The translations under genes were made by a program, and so were the position numbers. A stretch of DNA of 64,000 nt. Origin: UMGS1663 sp963621995 (GTDB taxonomy: Bacteria; Bacillota; Clostridia; TANB77; CAG-508). The first letter of the stretch is position 1; every line of letters begins with the position of its first letter. Location: contig CAVFFZ010000003.1 in assembly GCA_963621995.1 (NCBI GenBank), positions 34,779 through 98,778 on the forward strand. The letters run 5' to 3'. The notes under the pieces are model-generated. The model saw only the letters and a program-made list of their open reading frames with translations, had not been told where the DNA came from and ran no database searches. Below are positions 1-9,734 of the stretch, piece by piece.

Positions 1-1
1 A

Positions 2-358
2 ACATATAATAAAATATCAGAAATTGTTACTAATGCAGAGATTATAAATGATACAATAGGAATTTCAATATATGATAAAGAAGAGCCAGATACTAGTTTA
101 ATTTGTGCTAAGTCAGCAGATGAACTTTTAACAATTAGTAATATTACAGCATCTTTTGTTATAGGAAATTTAGGAGACAAAATATGCATAAGTGGACGTT
201 CAATAGGTGATATAAATGTACAATTGATTTTAGAAAAGCTAGGTGGCGGAGGGCACATTACATTAGCAGGAGCTCAAGTAGAAGGAATGAGTATAGAAGA
301 AGTAAAACAAGAGCTAATAATTCGAATTAATGAATATTTTACTGAAACATCGAATTAA
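2..358 (+). CDS. gdpP: GdpP-type c-di-AMP phosphodiesterase, C-terminal part
   Basis: The frame is open from the window edge to TAA at 356-358, about 118 codons. It holds the end of a DHH/DHHA1 phosphoesterase: an SGRS motif followed by the glycine-rich loop GGGGHITLAG, as in GdpP (YybT), which hydrolyses cyclic di-AMP at the membrane. The membrane, PAS, GGDEF-like and DHH parts lie outside the window. The order gdpP-rplI-dnaB is standard in Firmicutes and favours GdpP over NrnA or RecJ relatives. The gene is followed by a perfect palindrome that may terminate it. Confidence 0.85.
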   Translation, partial: TYNKISEIVTNAEIINDTIGISIYDKEEPDTSLICAKSADELLTISNITASFVIGNLGDKICISGRSIGDINVQLILEKLGGGGHITLAGAQVEGMSIEEVKQELIIRINEYFTETSN

Positions 359-454
359 AATGATATAATAGTAAAATGTACTAAAAAGATGAATATAAAA
401 TTTAAAAGCGAAAAGGGCTGTAAAAAGTCCCTTCCCTAGAATATAAAAAACTAA

Positions 455-493
455 CAAATACCCCAAAAGTACCTGGTACTTTTGGGGTATTTG
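455..493. repeat. Perfect 19-bp-arm palindrome, possible terminator
   Basis: Arms 455-473 and 475-493 are perfect reverse complements around a single T at 474. The core reads CCCCAAAAGTACC then GGTACTTTTGGGG. Related, less perfect copies occur at 17117-17144 and 22123-22149, so it is probably a dispersed repeat family. Its position after gdpP also lets it act as a hairpin terminator, though only a short T-run follows. Confidence 0.7.
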
Positions 494-525
494 GGTTATT
501 TGTTCTAAAAATGTTAATAAAACTA

Positions 526-554
526 TTTCTATTCTAGTAAAGTTGTGATATAAT
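526..554 (+). promoter_or_regulatory. Putative promoter of rplI
   Basis: An extended -10, TG-A-TATAAT, lies at 546-554. The -35 seventeen bases upstream (TTTCTA) is weak, as is usual for extended -10 promoters. It sits 92 bases before the L9 start. Confidence 0.5.
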
Positions 555-646
555 CATACTACTTGAAAAGTAAAAAAATTGAAAGAAATTCAGCTTTCAT
601 AACTATAGATATTTTCTAATAAAGTAGGAAAGGAATGAAATTTAAA

Positions 647-1093
647 ATGAAAGTTATATTATTACAAGATATTAAAGGTGTAGGAAAGAAAGACCAAATT
701 ATAAATGCAAACGATGGATATGCAAGAAATTATTTATTTCCTAAAAAATTAGCAGTAGAGGCAAATGCAGGGAACTTAGGAAACTTAAAAGCAAAACAAG
801 AATCAAATAAATATAGAAAAGATATAGAAAAAGAAGAAGCAACAAAGTTAGCTAATAAATTAAAAGATATAACATTAGTGTTAAAAGTAAAAGCAGGAGA
901 AAATGGAAAAATATTTGGTGGAGTTACATCAAAAGAAATTTCAGAAAACTTAAAAGCACAATACAAAATAGAAATAGATAAAAAGAAAATTATACTAAGC
1001 GAAACAATAAAAGTTTTAGGAACTACTATAGTAGATATTAAGTTATACGAGGGAATAATAGGAAAACTAAAAGTTCAAATTATTGAAAACTAA
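647..1093 (+). CDS. rplI: 50S ribosomal protein L9
   Basis: L9 is a structural protein of the large ribosomal subunit that binds 23S rRNA. The 148-residue product begins MKVILLQDIKGVGKKD and carries the family signature ending GYARNYLFPKKLA, then a lysine/glutamate-rich connecting helix and a C-terminal domain; length matches the B. subtilis protein. I place the start at ATG 647: the ribosome site AGGAAAGGA at 626-634 touches the in-frame ATG at 635 but is well spaced from 647. It lies between gdpP and dnaB, as in other Firmicutes. Confidence 0.95.
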   Translation: MKVILLQDIKGVGKKDQIINANDGYARNYLFPKKLAVEANAGNLGNLKAKQESNKYRKDIEKEEATKLANKLKDITLVLKVKAGENGKIFGGVTSKEISENLKAQYKIEIDKKKIILSETIKVLGTTIVDIKLYEGIIGKLKVQIIEN

Positions 1094-1183
1094 ATTAATA
1101 TAAAGTTTCTAGTCATATTTGTATATTCTACTAAACTAAAAAGGCTCATCCTTATTAGGTTAGCAAAGAAAAGGAGAAGTTTT

Positions 1184-2515
1184 ATGGAAGTAGGGAAAGT
1201 ACCGCCACACGATACAGAAGCTGAACAAGCAGTTATAGGAAGTATGCTTACAGATAAAGAAGCAATTATTTCTGCTATTGAAGTACTAAAAGAAGAAGAT
1301 TTTTATAGAGAAGATAATAAAACAATATATGGTGCAATTCTAAATTTATATAACCGTGCAGAGCCAGTTGATATTATTACATTAAAGGCAGAACTTTCTT
1401 CACTTGGCAAATTAGAAGCAGTTGGTGGATTAGAGTATTTAGCTGAACTTCCAGATAAGGTACCAACTACTGCGAACGTAGATAAGTATATAAAAATAGT
1501 AGAAGAAAAGTCATTACTTCGTAGTTTGTTAAGAACAGCAAATGAAATAATAAAATTAGGTTATGACGAAACTCAAGAAGTAGATTTCTTAATGGATCAA
1601 GCTGAAAAGAAAATATTTGATACAATACAATCAAGAAATCAAAAAGGTTATTCTTCAATTAAAGATATATTAGTAGATACATTTACTCAATTAGAACAAT
1701 TATATAACCAAAAACAACATATTACAGGTGTACCTACAGGATTTGCAGACTTAGATTATAAAACTGCAGGACTTCATAATTCAGATTTAATATTAGTTGC
1801 AGCAAGACCTGCTATGGGTAAATCTGCATTTGCATTAAATATAGCTTCTTATGCGGCAACACGTGGAAATACACCAGTAGCAATATTTAGCTTAGAAATG
1901 TCAAAGGAGCAAATGGTAAATCGTATTTTGTGCAGTGAAGCAATGGTAGATAGCAACAAGGTAAGAACAGGTAAAATTGATGATGAAGACTGGGCAAAAT
2001 TGGCACAAGCCTCTGGAACTTTATCTGAATCCAAAATATTTATAGATGATACACCAGGCATTTCTATAATGGAAATAAGAGCTAAATGTAGAAAGCTGAA
2101 ATTAGAGCAAAATATTGGACTGGTTGTTATAGACTACTTACAATTAGTACAAAGCTCAGGGAAAAGAAGTTCATCACGTGAACAAGAAATTTCAGAAATT
2201 AGCCGTTCTTTAAAAATATTAGCTAAAGAGATAAATGTACCAGTAATAGCACTATCACAATTATCAAGAGCACCAGAACAACGTCCAGACCATAGACCTA
2301 TGCTTTCAGACCTTCGTGAATCTGGAGCTATAGAGCAAGATGCTGACATTGTTATGTTTTTATATAGAGATGATTATTATAATGAAGATAGCGAAAAGAA
2401 AAATATTGCAGAAGTAATACTTGCAAAACATCGTTCAGGTTCAACAGGTACAGTTGAATTATTATGGATTGGAAATTACACAAAATTTGCAAATATAGAA
2501 AAATACAGAGAGTAG
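1184..2515 (+). CDS. dnaB: Replicative DNA helicase DnaB (DnaC of Bacillus)
   Basis: This is the hexameric ATP-driven helicase of the replication fork. The 443-residue product has the N-terminal DnaB domain (PPHDTEAEQAVIGSML at residues 6-21), the Walker A region RPAMGKSAF near residue 208, Walker B VVIDYLQL near 313, and the C-terminal motif GAIEQDADIVMFLYRDDYY. AAAAGGAG precedes the ATG. The gene follows rplI and its stop is three bases from tilS, suggesting one transcript. Length is normal and no intein is present. Confidence 0.96.
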   Translation: MEVGKVPPHDTEAEQAVIGSMLTDKEAIISAIEVLKEEDFYREDNKTIYGAILNLYNRAEPVDIITLKAELSSLGKLEAVGGLEYLAELPDKVPTTANVDKYIKIVEEKSLLRSLLRTANEIIKLGYDETQEVDFLMDQAEKKIFDTIQSRNQKGYSSIKDILVDTFTQLEQLYNQKQHITGVPTGFADLDYKTAGLHNSDLILVAARPAMGKSAFALNIASYAATRGNTPVAIFSLEMSKEQMVNRILCSEAMVDSNKVRTGKIDDEDWAKLAQASGTLSESKIFIDDTPGISIMEIRAKCRKLKLEQNIGLVVIDYLQLVQSSGKRSSSREQEISEISRSLKILAKEINVPVIALSQLSRAPEQRPDHRPMLSDLRESGAIEQDADIVMFLYRDDYYNEDSEKKNIAEVILAKHRSGSTGTVELLWIGNYTKFANIEKYRE

Positions 2516-2518
2516 AAA

Positions 2519-3532
2519 ATGTTAGAAGAAAAAGTATTTGAAACAATTAAAAAGTATGAATTAATTGAAAAAGGAGACAATATTGTCATAGGTGTGTCAG
2601 GGGGACCAGATTCTATGACTCTATTAAATGTGCTCATTTCTTTAAATAAAATGAAAAAAATAGATTGCAAAATAGTAGTGGCACACATAAATCATGGAAT
2701 TAGAGTAGAAGCAGATGATGAAACTAAGTATGTTCAAGAATTTTGCAAAAAGAATAATATTCCATGCTATGTAAAAAAAGAAAAAGTGGAAGAGCTAGCA
2801 AAAAAAAGTAAAATTGGAACAGAGGAAGCTGGAAGAAAACTTAGATATTCATTCTTTGAAGAAGTTGCAAATAAATGTAAAGCAAATAAAATAGCCACAG
2901 CACACACTGCAAATGATAATGCAGAAACAATTTTAATGAATATAATTCGCGGAACAGGTTTATCTGGTATTAAAGGAATAGAAATAAAAAGAGACAATAA
3001 ATTTATAAGGCCAATAATAGAACTTACAAGAAAAGAAATAGAAGAATATTGTGAAGAGAAAAAATTGGATCCAAAAATAGATAAAACAAACAATGAAAAT
3101 ATTTATACAAGAAATAAAGTTAGAAATAAGTTAATTCCTTTTATAGAAAAAGAATTCAATCCTAATATTATAACTTCATTAAATCGTATGTCTCAATTAG
3201 TTTCAAAAGAAGACGAATATTTAGAAAAACAGGTTGAAAGGGCATATAAAGTAGTTTTAATTGAGGAATATATAGGGAATAAACAATTAGAGGGAAACAA
3301 CACCATAATTTTAGACTTGAAAAAATTTAATTGTGAAGAAATAGTAATAAAAAATAGACTAGTTAGATATACTATAAATATATTAATGGGAAGTAAGCAA
3401 AACATTGAGAAAATACATATTACAGACATTGTTAAGCTTTGTACAAATAATGTTGGAAACAAATTTTTAACACCAAATAAGAATATAAAAGTAAAAGTAG
3501 GAAAAGGAAAAATTTTTTTTATAAAATTGTAA
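2519..3532 (+). CDS. tilS: tRNA(Ile)-lysidine synthase
   Basis: TilS uses ATP to attach lysine to C34 of the AUA-reading tRNA-Ile, and is normally essential. The PP-loop SGGPDSM is at residues 26-32, followed by AHINHGIR and the AHTANDNAET motif. At 337 residues it is shorter than the 450 or more of many family members; the C-terminal substrate-binding region looks reduced but ends in the usual basic strand pattern. It starts three bases after dnaB and precedes ftsH; the hpt gene often found between tilS and ftsH is absent. Confidence 0.92.
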   Translation: MLEEKVFETIKKYELIEKGDNIVIGVSGGPDSMTLLNVLISLNKMKKIDCKIVVAHINHGIRVEADDETKYVQEFCKKNNIPCYVKKEKVEELAKKSKIGTEEAGRKLRYSFFEEVANKCKANKIATAHTANDNAETILMNIIRGTGLSGIKGIEIKRDNKFIRPIIELTRKEIEEYCEEKKLDPKIDKTNNENIYTRNKVRNKLIPFIEKEFNPNIITSLNRMSQLVSKEDEYLEKQVERAYKVVLIEEYIGNKQLEGNNTIILDLKKFNCEEIVIKNRLVRYTINILMGSKQNIEKIHITDIVKLCTNNVGNKFLTPNKNIKVKVGKGKIFFIKL

Positions 3533-3606
3533 TAGGTAAAGAGGAAAGTTCCGTAAGCAAATCCTTGCAGTGTAAGGATTTGATGAAAAAAGTTAATAAA
3601 AAACTC

Positions 3607-3635
3607 TTGCAAATAAAAATTTAATATGTTATAGT
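3607..3635 (+). promoter_or_regulatory. Putative promoter of ftsH
   Basis: TTGCAA at 3607-3612 and TATAGT at 3630-3635 are separated by exactly 17 bases, close to the sigma-A consensus. A short hairpin (3558-3566 with 3574-3582) lies upstream, between tilS and this promoter, without a T-tract. Confidence 0.65.
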
Positions 3636-3682
3636 GCAAAAGTAGATAAAAGTATTTGTTTAAATTTAAGGAGGCAGATAAA

Positions 3683-5485
3683 TTGAAAAATAGTATAAAA
3701 ACGTTAGCAATGTGGCTAATAATTTTAGTTATATTTATTGTTGTAATTACTTCTATATTAGATAATTCAAACAATAAATTAGCTTATTCAGAATTAATTT
3801 CAAAAATAGAGGCTGGAGAAGTAAAAGAAATTGAAATAGCTTCAGATGGAACAAGTGCAGAAGTATTATTAAAAAATGATAATGTAAAGAAAGAAGTTAA
3901 TATTCCAAGCATTAGTAGTTTAATGGATAATCTTCAAGAATCAATGAAAACAGATAGTGTTAAAGTAACAGAAAAATCACAATCAATTTTGGCAGTAGGT
4001 TTAAGTTTACTTACTCCATTTGGAATACTTGCAATATTCATTATTTTCTGGTTCTTCTTAATGAATGGAAACCAAGCTGGTGGAAATAAAACAATGACAT
4101 TTGGAAAAAGTAGAGCAAGAATGTTAAATCCACAAGACAAAGCAAAAGTTACATTTAAAGATGTAGCAGGTGTAGATGAAGAAAAAGAAGAATTAGAGGA
4201 AGTTGTAGAATTCTTAAAAAATCCTAGAAAATTCACAGAAATGGGTGCAAGAATCCCAAAGGGTGTATTACTTGTAGGTCAACCAGGTACAGGTAAAACA
4301 TTACTTGCAAAAGCAGTAGCAGGTGAAGCAGGAGTACCATTCTTTATTATAAGTGGTTCAGATTTCGTAGAAATGTTTGTTGGTGTTGGTGCATCAAGAG
4401 TTAGGGATTTATTTGAAGAAGCAAAAAGAAAAGCACCATGTATTATATTTATAGATGAAATTGATGCAGTTGGACGTCAAAGAGGTGCAGGACTTGGTGG
4501 AGGACATGATGAAAGAGAACAAACATTAAACCAATTATTAGTTGAAATGGATGGATTTGCAGAAAATGAAGGAGTTGTCGTATTAGCTGCAACAAACCGT
4601 CCAGACGTACTAGATAAAGCATTACTTCGTGCAGGAAGATTTGACAGACAAATTGTAGTAGGAGCACCAGACGTAAAAGCAAGAGAACAAATATTAGAGG
4701 TTCATAGTAGAAAGAAAAGACTAGCAGATAATGTAGATTTAAGAGTAATTGCTAAAAATACATCAGGATTTGCAGGAGCAGACCTAGAAAACGTATTAAA
4801 CGAAGCAGCTTTACTTGCTGCAAGAAGAAATTTACCAGAAATCGGAATGAAAGAAATAGAAGATGCTATGGTAAAAGTAACAATGGGACCAGAAAAGAGA
4901 ACAAAAGTTAGAAATGAAAAAGAAAACAAATTAGTAGCATATCATGAAGCAGGTCACGCTGTTGTAAGTAGATTCTTACCAACACAAGATCCTGTTCATC
5001 AAATATCAATAGTACCTAGAGGAATGGCTGGCGGATATACAATGTATCGTCCAACAGAAGACAAAAACTTTATGTCTAAATCTGAAATGGAAGAAACAAT
5101 TGTATCTTTACTTGGTGGTAGGGTAGCTGAAAGTTTAATTCTAAATGATGTATCAACAGGTGCAAGTAATGACATACAAAGAGCAACTCAAATTGCAAGA
5201 AATATGGTTACTAAATATGGTATGAGCGATAGAATTGGAGCAATAATGCTTGGCTCAGGACAAGAAGAAGTATTTTTGGGTAGAGATTTTGCACAAGCAA
5301 AAGAATACTCAGAAGAAACAGCAGCAGTTATAGATGAAGAAATTAAGAAAATAGTTGACAATGCATATAGAAGAGCAGAACAAATCTTAAGAGATAATAT
5401 AGACAAATTACATGCTGTAGCAGAAGTATTATTAGAAAAAGAAAAAATTGATGGAAAAGAATTTGATGCCATCTTTAATAACTAA
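3683..5485 (+). CDS. ftsH: ATP-dependent membrane zinc protease FtsH
   Basis: FtsH is a membrane-anchored hexameric AAA+ metalloprotease that degrades misfolded membrane proteins and regulators. The 600-residue protein has two membrane helices (about residues 5-26 and 102-126) around an extracytoplasmic domain, Walker A GQPGTGKT near 198, Walker B IIFIDEID, the second region of homology, and the zinc site HEAGH near 420. I use TTG at 3683 as the start because AAGGAGG lies 8 bases upstream; an in-frame TTG at 3656 has no such site. It has its own promoter and a terminator pair downstream. Confidence 0.96.
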   Translation: MKNSIKTLAMWLIILVIFIVVITSILDNSNNKLAYSELISKIEAGEVKEIEIASDGTSAEVLLKNDNVKKEVNIPSISSLMDNLQESMKTDSVKVTEKSQSILAVGLSLLTPFGILAIFIIFWFFLMNGNQAGGNKTMTFGKSRARMLNPQDKAKVTFKDVAGVDEEKEELEEVVEFLKNPRKFTEMGARIPKGVLLVGQPGTGKTLLAKAVAGEAGVPFFIISGSDFVEMFVGVGASRVRDLFEEAKRKAPCIIFIDEIDAVGRQRGAGLGGGHDEREQTLNQLLVEMDGFAENEGVVVLAATNRPDVLDKALLRAGRFDRQIVVGAPDVKAREQILEVHSRKKRLADNVDLRVIAKNTSGFAGADLENVLNEAALLAARRNLPEIGMKEIEDAMVKVTMGPEKRTKVRNEKENKLVAYHEAGHAVVSRFLPTQDPVHQISIVPRGMAGGYTMYRPTEDKNFMSKSEMEETIVSLLGGRVAESLILNDVSTGASNDIQRATQIARNMVTKYGMSDRIGAIMLGSGQEEVFLGRDFAQAKEYSEETAAVIDEEIKKIVDNAYRRAEQILRDNIDKLHAVAEVLLEKEKIDGKEFDAIFNN

Positions 5486-5491
5486 AAACAT

Positions 5492-5576
5492 GACGCAAAG
5501 GGAATATTCCCCTTTGCGTCAAATAAATAAAAATAGCAAGCTTAAGAAGATTTTAAGTTTGCTATTTTATTTATTA
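5492..5576. terminator. Two hairpins between convergent ftsH and PBP genes
   Basis: GACGCAAAGGG pairs with CCCTTTGCGTC (5492-5520). A second, A/T-flanked hairpin follows at 5521-5576, with TAGCAA pairing with TTGCTA. The second has A-runs before and T-runs after, so it can end transcription on both strands. Confidence 0.75.
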
Positions 5577-5594
5577 CATAAATGTAAAACATTT

Positions 5595-7862
5595 TTAATG
5601 TGCATCTTGTATTTCATTTTTTAGTGTTACATTTATAACAGTTCCTTCTTCTACAGAAGTTCCAGCCATAGGATCTTGTGAAATAACAGTTCCTGTTCCA
5701 GTTACGTGAATATTTAAGTTCTTTTGCTTTAAAGAACTTTTTGCTTGTAAATAACTCATTCCTTTTAAGTCTGGTACTTCTTGTGATATTCTAGCGTCAT
5801 TTCCTTCTGAATATAAATTAACAATAGCTCCACTTACTAAAGCTGTACCTGGCTTTGGAACTTGGTCTGTTACTAGTAAAGAAGTATCATCACCTGAAAT
5901 ATTGCAAGTAAATCCTGCATCTTCAATTATTTTCTTAGCTTCTGCTAAAGTTTTATTTCTAACATCTAATAATGTAGTTGTAGTAATAGTATCTGTATCT
6001 TCATCAGAAGATAAATCATCTGAAGGAACTCCTAAATAAGGTAATACCTCACTTAATATTTGGGAAACAACAGGGGCAGCTATTGTACCACCTTGATGTC
6101 CTGCTTTACCTTGAGGATCATATAGTGTAACTAATGCAACTACCTCAGGATTTTGAACAGGAGAGATTCCAACAAATGATGCAACATACATTGCATTTTC
6201 ATTTGTAGAGTCTGGTTCTGAAGTACCTGTTTTTCCGGCTATACTATAACCTTTAACTTGTCCATACCTACCAGTTCCTTCGGTTACAACAGATTCTAAC
6301 ATATCCATTAATTTATCAGATGTTTCTTTTGAAATGACTTGTCTTACATTAGTAGATTCTATTGAAGTAATAGCACCAGTGTCTGGGTTTTCAACTTGCT
6401 TTACAATACGTGGTTCAACTAACACACCATTATTTGCAACGGAAGATACAGCAGTAATTAGCTGGATAGGAGTAACACGGAAACGTTGACCAAATGACAT
6501 TGTTGCAAGTTCTATAGGTCCTACGTCATCTAAATCCCAAAAATAGCTGTTAGCTTCTCCAGAAGTTGCAATTCCAGTCTTATCGAATAAACCAAATGCT
6601 TCATAATATTTATATAAAGTTTGAGCACCAATTCTTTTTCCAAGTTGCATTAATGCAGGGTTACAAGAATTCATTAATGCTTGTCTTAAAGTTTGACTTC
6701 CATGAGTTGTTTGATATTTCCAACAATTAATTTTAATGCCATTTATTAATTCATAACCTGAACAATAAAAATCGCCAGAAGTATCTGTACTTACAACATT
6801 TTCTTCCAAACCAATAGCAGCAGTAATTATTTTAAAAGTAGAACCAGGTTCGTAAGTATCTGAAACAGCTTTGTTTCTCCACATTTTCATTAAAGAATTG
6901 ACTTGCTCCTCACTTGAAAGACTATCCCATGTACTAGAAAGACTATCATTTGGAGTTCTTGGCGAATTTAAATCATAATCAGGATATGTAGCCATTGCTA
7001 AGATATCTCCAGTTGAAGGATTCATTATAATTACATTTCCACCACTTTTACAATCGTTTTCTATACATGCTTGTTTTAAATATTTTTCAGCAATAGCTTG
7101 AATATTAGCATCTATAGTTAAAGTGATGTTATTTCCATTTTCAGCAGGTATATAAGTTTCGTTTTTATCAGGTATTAACTGAGCTGCTGCATTTTCTATA
7201 CTAGTAATTTTCCCAGATGTACCACTTAGAACACTATTCCATTTTAATTCTATACCTTCTTGTCCATCATTGTCTGTGTTACAAAATCCAATTAAATTAG
7301 AAGCAAGTGTTCCATATGGGTAATATCTTTTAACATCTTCATCTATATTAATTCCTGAATAAATTTCTGTTTCTTCCATCCATTCTTGTAATTTTGTAAT
7401 TTTATCTTTTTCAACTTTTTTAATTATAGTCTCAAAAGAATTTGAGCTATTTACTTTAGCTAAAGTTTCTTCATAGTCTAACTCAAAAATTTCAGAAAAT
7501 GCTTTTGCAACTTTTTCTTTATTCTCATTTTTTATTTTAGAAGGATTAATACTAACTGTATCTACAGAAGCACTGGCTGCTAATAGCTTTCCGGTGGAAT
7601 CATATATATTGCCTCTTTTAGCACTTATAACACGATTTGTAGACTGCTGACGATTGGCGGCTTCTTTTAATTCAGGACCTTTAATAAATTGTAGGTATGC
7701 TAGCCTTAATATAAGTAGCAAAAATATAGCAAATATAATAAACATACATATAAGTAAATTTTTTGATTTTACAGATTTTACGTTTTTACTTTCAACCTTA
7801 GAGCTAACACTATTAGAAGTCTTTATATTTTTTGATTTAAAAAAATTTTTTCTTTTATTCAT
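5595..7862 (-). CDS. Class B penicillin-binding protein (SpoVD/FtsI type) with two PASTA domains
   Basis: This is a transpeptidase that crosslinks peptidoglycan. The 755-residue protein has a basic N-terminus, one membrane helix (about residues 36-58), a dimerisation domain beginning AKRGNIYDSTGKLLAAS, and the active-site triad STFK near 337, SCN near 397 and KTG near 541. Two PASTA repeats fill residues about 640-755. It lies alone on the minus strand between ftsH and rsmA with its own promoter. A second PBP of the same class sits in the mra cluster at 12286; one is probably the division enzyme and the other a spore-cortex enzyme, but sequence alone does not say which. Confidence 0.9.
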   Translation of the reverse strand: MNKRKNFFKSKNIKTSNSVSSKVESKNVKSVKSKNLLICMFIIFAIFLLLILRLAYLQFIKGPELKEAANRQQSTNRVISAKRGNIYDSTGKLLAASASVDTVSINPSKIKNENKEKVAKAFSEIFELDYEETLAKVNSSNSFETIIKKVEKDKITKLQEWMEETEIYSGINIDEDVKRYYPYGTLASNLIGFCNTDNDGQEGIELKWNSVLSGTSGKITSIENAAAQLIPDKNETYIPAENGNNITLTIDANIQAIAEKYLKQACIENDCKSGGNVIIMNPSTGDILAMATYPDYDLNSPRTPNDSLSSTWDSLSSEEQVNSLMKMWRNKAVSDTYEPGSTFKIITAAIGLEENVVSTDTSGDFYCSGYELINGIKINCWKYQTTHGSQTLRQALMNSCNPALMQLGKRIGAQTLYKYYEAFGLFDKTGIATSGEANSYFWDLDDVGPIELATMSFGQRFRVTPIQLITAVSSVANNGVLVEPRIVKQVENPDTGAITSIESTNVRQVISKETSDKLMDMLESVVTEGTGRYGQVKGYSIAGKTGTSEPDSTNENAMYVASFVGISPVQNPEVVALVTLYDPQGKAGHQGGTIAAPVVSQILSEVLPYLGVPSDDLSSDEDTDTITTTTLLDVRNKTLAEAKKIIEDAGFTCNISGDDTSLLVTDQVPKPGTALVSGAIVNLYSEGNDARISQEVPDLKGMSYLQAKSSLKQKNLNIHVTGTGTVISQDPMAGTSVEEGTVINVTLKNEIQDAH

Positions 7863-7900
7863 TTTTTCACCATCTTTTACATTTGTATTTTATCAATAAC

Positions 7901-7929
7901 ATTGTACAGAAAATATGAATAAAAATCAA
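7901..7929 (-). promoter_or_regulatory. Putative promoter of the minus-strand PBP gene
   Basis: On the minus strand, TTGATT (7924-7929) and TACAAT (7901-7906) are separated by 17 bases, 39 bases before the start codon at 7862. Confidence 0.6.
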
Positions 7930-7936
7930 TAGAAAA

Positions 7937-7965
7937 TGGACAATCACGTCAATTTATGGTAAAAT
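7937..7965 (+). promoter_or_regulatory. Putative promoter of rsmA
   Basis: TGGACA (7937-7942) and TAAAAT (7960-7965) are 17 bases apart, and TGG just before the -10 gives an extended -10. It is back-to-back with the PBP promoter. Confidence 0.65.
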
Positions 7966-8001
7966 AGTAAAGATAAAAATGTTTTAAAGAATGGAGATAA
8001 A

Positions 8002-8859
8002 ATGGAAAGTGCATATAATGAGACAATGTTTCTTTTAAGAAAATACAATATAACTGCCAATAAAAGTTTGGGACAAAATTTTTTGGTAGATGATGATGTA
8101 ATAAATAAGACTATAGAATCAGCCAAAATATCAAATGGAGATTTAGTTATAGAAATAGGTCCAGGTTTAGGAACATTAACTTGCAAATTACTAGAAAAAG
8201 CTAAAAAAGTAATAGCAATAGAGCTTGATAAAAAAATGATTGAAATCTTACAAGATCGTTTTAATTTATATTCAAACTTTGAATTAATAAATGATGATGT
8301 TTTAAAAGTAGATTTACAAGAACTAATAAAAAAGGAAAAAGAAGAAAATGAAATAAAAGATGTAAAAATAGTTGCAAATCTTCCATATTACATTACAACG
8401 CCAATTATAATGAAACTATTAGAAGATAAATTAAATATAAAAAGCATTACAGTAATGGTACAAAAAGAAGTAGCAGAAAGACTTGCAGCAAAACCAGGGG
8501 AAAAATTAGCAGGTGCAATTACATATAGTGTGCAATATTATTGCGAAACAGAACTGGTTGTAAAGGTATCAAATCAAAGCTTTATACCTGCACCAGAAGT
8601 AGAATCTGAAGTAATAAACCTAAAAATAAGAAGTACTTCACCAGTAAAAGTAAAAGACGAGAAAACATTTTTTAAATTAATAAAAGTTTCATTTATGCAA
8701 AGAAGAAAAACTTTTTTAAATGGAGTTTCAAATAGTGGATTAATAGATAAAACAAAATTAAAACAAATTTTAGATGGAATGAATATAAACGAAAACGTAA
8801 GAGGAGAAAATTTGTCACTAGAGCAATTTGCAGAAATTTCTAATAAAATTTGTGATTAG
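8002..8859 (+). CDS. rsmA: 16S rRNA (adenine1518/1519-N6) dimethyltransferase
   Basis: RsmA (KsgA) dimethylates two adjacent adenines in helix 45 of 16S rRNA using S-adenosylmethionine. The 285-residue protein shows the family start NKSLGQNFLVD (residues 17-27), the SAM-binding motif IEIGPGLGTLT near 52, and the catalytic NLPYYITTP near 128. TGGAGAT precedes the ATG. It is divergent from the PBP gene and has its own promoter. Confidence 0.95.
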   Translation: MESAYNETMFLLRKYNITANKSLGQNFLVDDDVINKTIESAKISNGDLVIEIGPGLGTLTCKLLEKAKKVIAIELDKKMIEILQDRFNLYSNFELINDDVLKVDLQELIKKEKEENEIKDVKIVANLPYYITTPIIMKLLEDKLNIKSITVMVQKEVAERLAAKPGEKLAGAITYSVQYYCETELVVKVSNQSFIPAPEVESEVINLKIRSTSPVKVKDEKTFFKLIKVSFMQRRKTFLNGVSNSGLIDKTKLKQILDGMNINENVRGENLSLEQFAEISNKICD

Positions 8860-8896
8860 AATTGTTTACAAATTTATTACATTTTATCTGTAAATA

Positions 8897-8924
8897 TTGC
8901 ATAAAAATAGAATTATGATATAAT
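8897..8924 (+). promoter_or_regulatory. Putative promoter of the sortase gene
   Basis: TTGCAT (8897-8902) and TATAAT (8919-8924) are 16 bases apart, with TGA before the -10 (extended -10). Confidence 0.7.
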
Positions 8925-8956
8925 AAATTTAGGTAATTATAAATAGGAGATAATAT

Positions 8957-9694
8957 ATGAATCAAATTTTGGTAACAGAAAAATTATATGTAACACCAGA
9001 ATTGCGTAGAAAAAAGAAATTGTTTAAAGTACAATTCTTTTTATGCGTCTTTTTAGCATGTTTATTATTTTCTTATTACATATATGCAGAGTATGACAGA
9101 GGAAAAAGCGAAGAAGTATCACAAGAAATATTAATGGGAATGACAAAAAGAAAAGAAGAAAAAGAAGTAGATAATACAATTAAGGGAAAAGACAATGTCA
9201 TAATTGTAGCATTAGATGATAGCAATGAAGTTATAAATATTCCAGAAGTAGAATCTCAAGAAGAATCATCTACAGAAGTATATACAACTACAGACGGAGA
9301 AGACTATACAATAGAAGCAACAATTAGAATACCTAGGTTAGATATAGAATATCCAGTAATTAGCGAAACTTCAGAAAGCCTTTTAAAAATATCTGTTAAT
9401 AAATATTGGGGACCTGCTCCAAATGAAATAGGAAATTATTGTATAGTAGGTCATAACTATAAAAGCAAGAAAATGTTTGGACGTTTATCAGAAGTAGTTA
9501 GTGGAGATATTGTTGAGTTAGAGGGAGTTAATGGAAAAGTAGTTAAATATTCAGTATATGACATTGATGTAGTAGATCCGGATGATACAACATGCACTAG
9601 CCAATTAACAAATGGAAGAAGAGAAGTAACTCTTATAACTTGCACGAATTATGGAACACAAAGATTAGTAGTAAAAGCAAGAGAAGTTAAATAA
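8957..9694 (+). CDS. Sortase family cysteine transpeptidase
   Basis: Sortases cleave a C-terminal sorting signal and attach proteins to the wall or to each other. The 245-residue product has a basic N-terminus, a membrane helix at about residues 26-45, a low-complexity acidic linker, and a C-terminal sortase barrel. Catalytic residues are visible: His in VGHNY, Cys in TLITCTNYG and Arg in GTQRLVVKA. No LPxTG-type substrate is encoded in the window, so the target is unknown. The class is uncertain. It is a single-gene unit between its promoter and a strong terminator. Confidence 0.88.
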   Translation: MNQILVTEKLYVTPELRRKKKLFKVQFFLCVFLACLLFSYYIYAEYDRGKSEEVSQEILMGMTKRKEEKEVDNTIKGKDNVIIVALDDSNEVINIPEVESQEESSTEVYTTTDGEDYTIEATIRIPRLDIEYPVISETSESLLKISVNKYWGPAPNEIGNYCIVGHNYKSKKMFGRLSEVVSGDIVELEGVNGKVVKYSVYDIDVVDPDDTTCTSQLTNGRREVTLITCTNYGTQRLVVKAREVK

Positions 9695-9734
9695 AAAAGT
9701 AGCAATTAGGGACATTCTATAATTAAAAAATAAA

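Noticed and set aside
3193..3774. 193-codon minus-strand open frame over the end of tilS and start of ftsH
   Set aside because: It overlaps two clear genes and the ftsH promoter, has no ribosome site and no recognisable domain; such frames are common opposite AT-rich genes.
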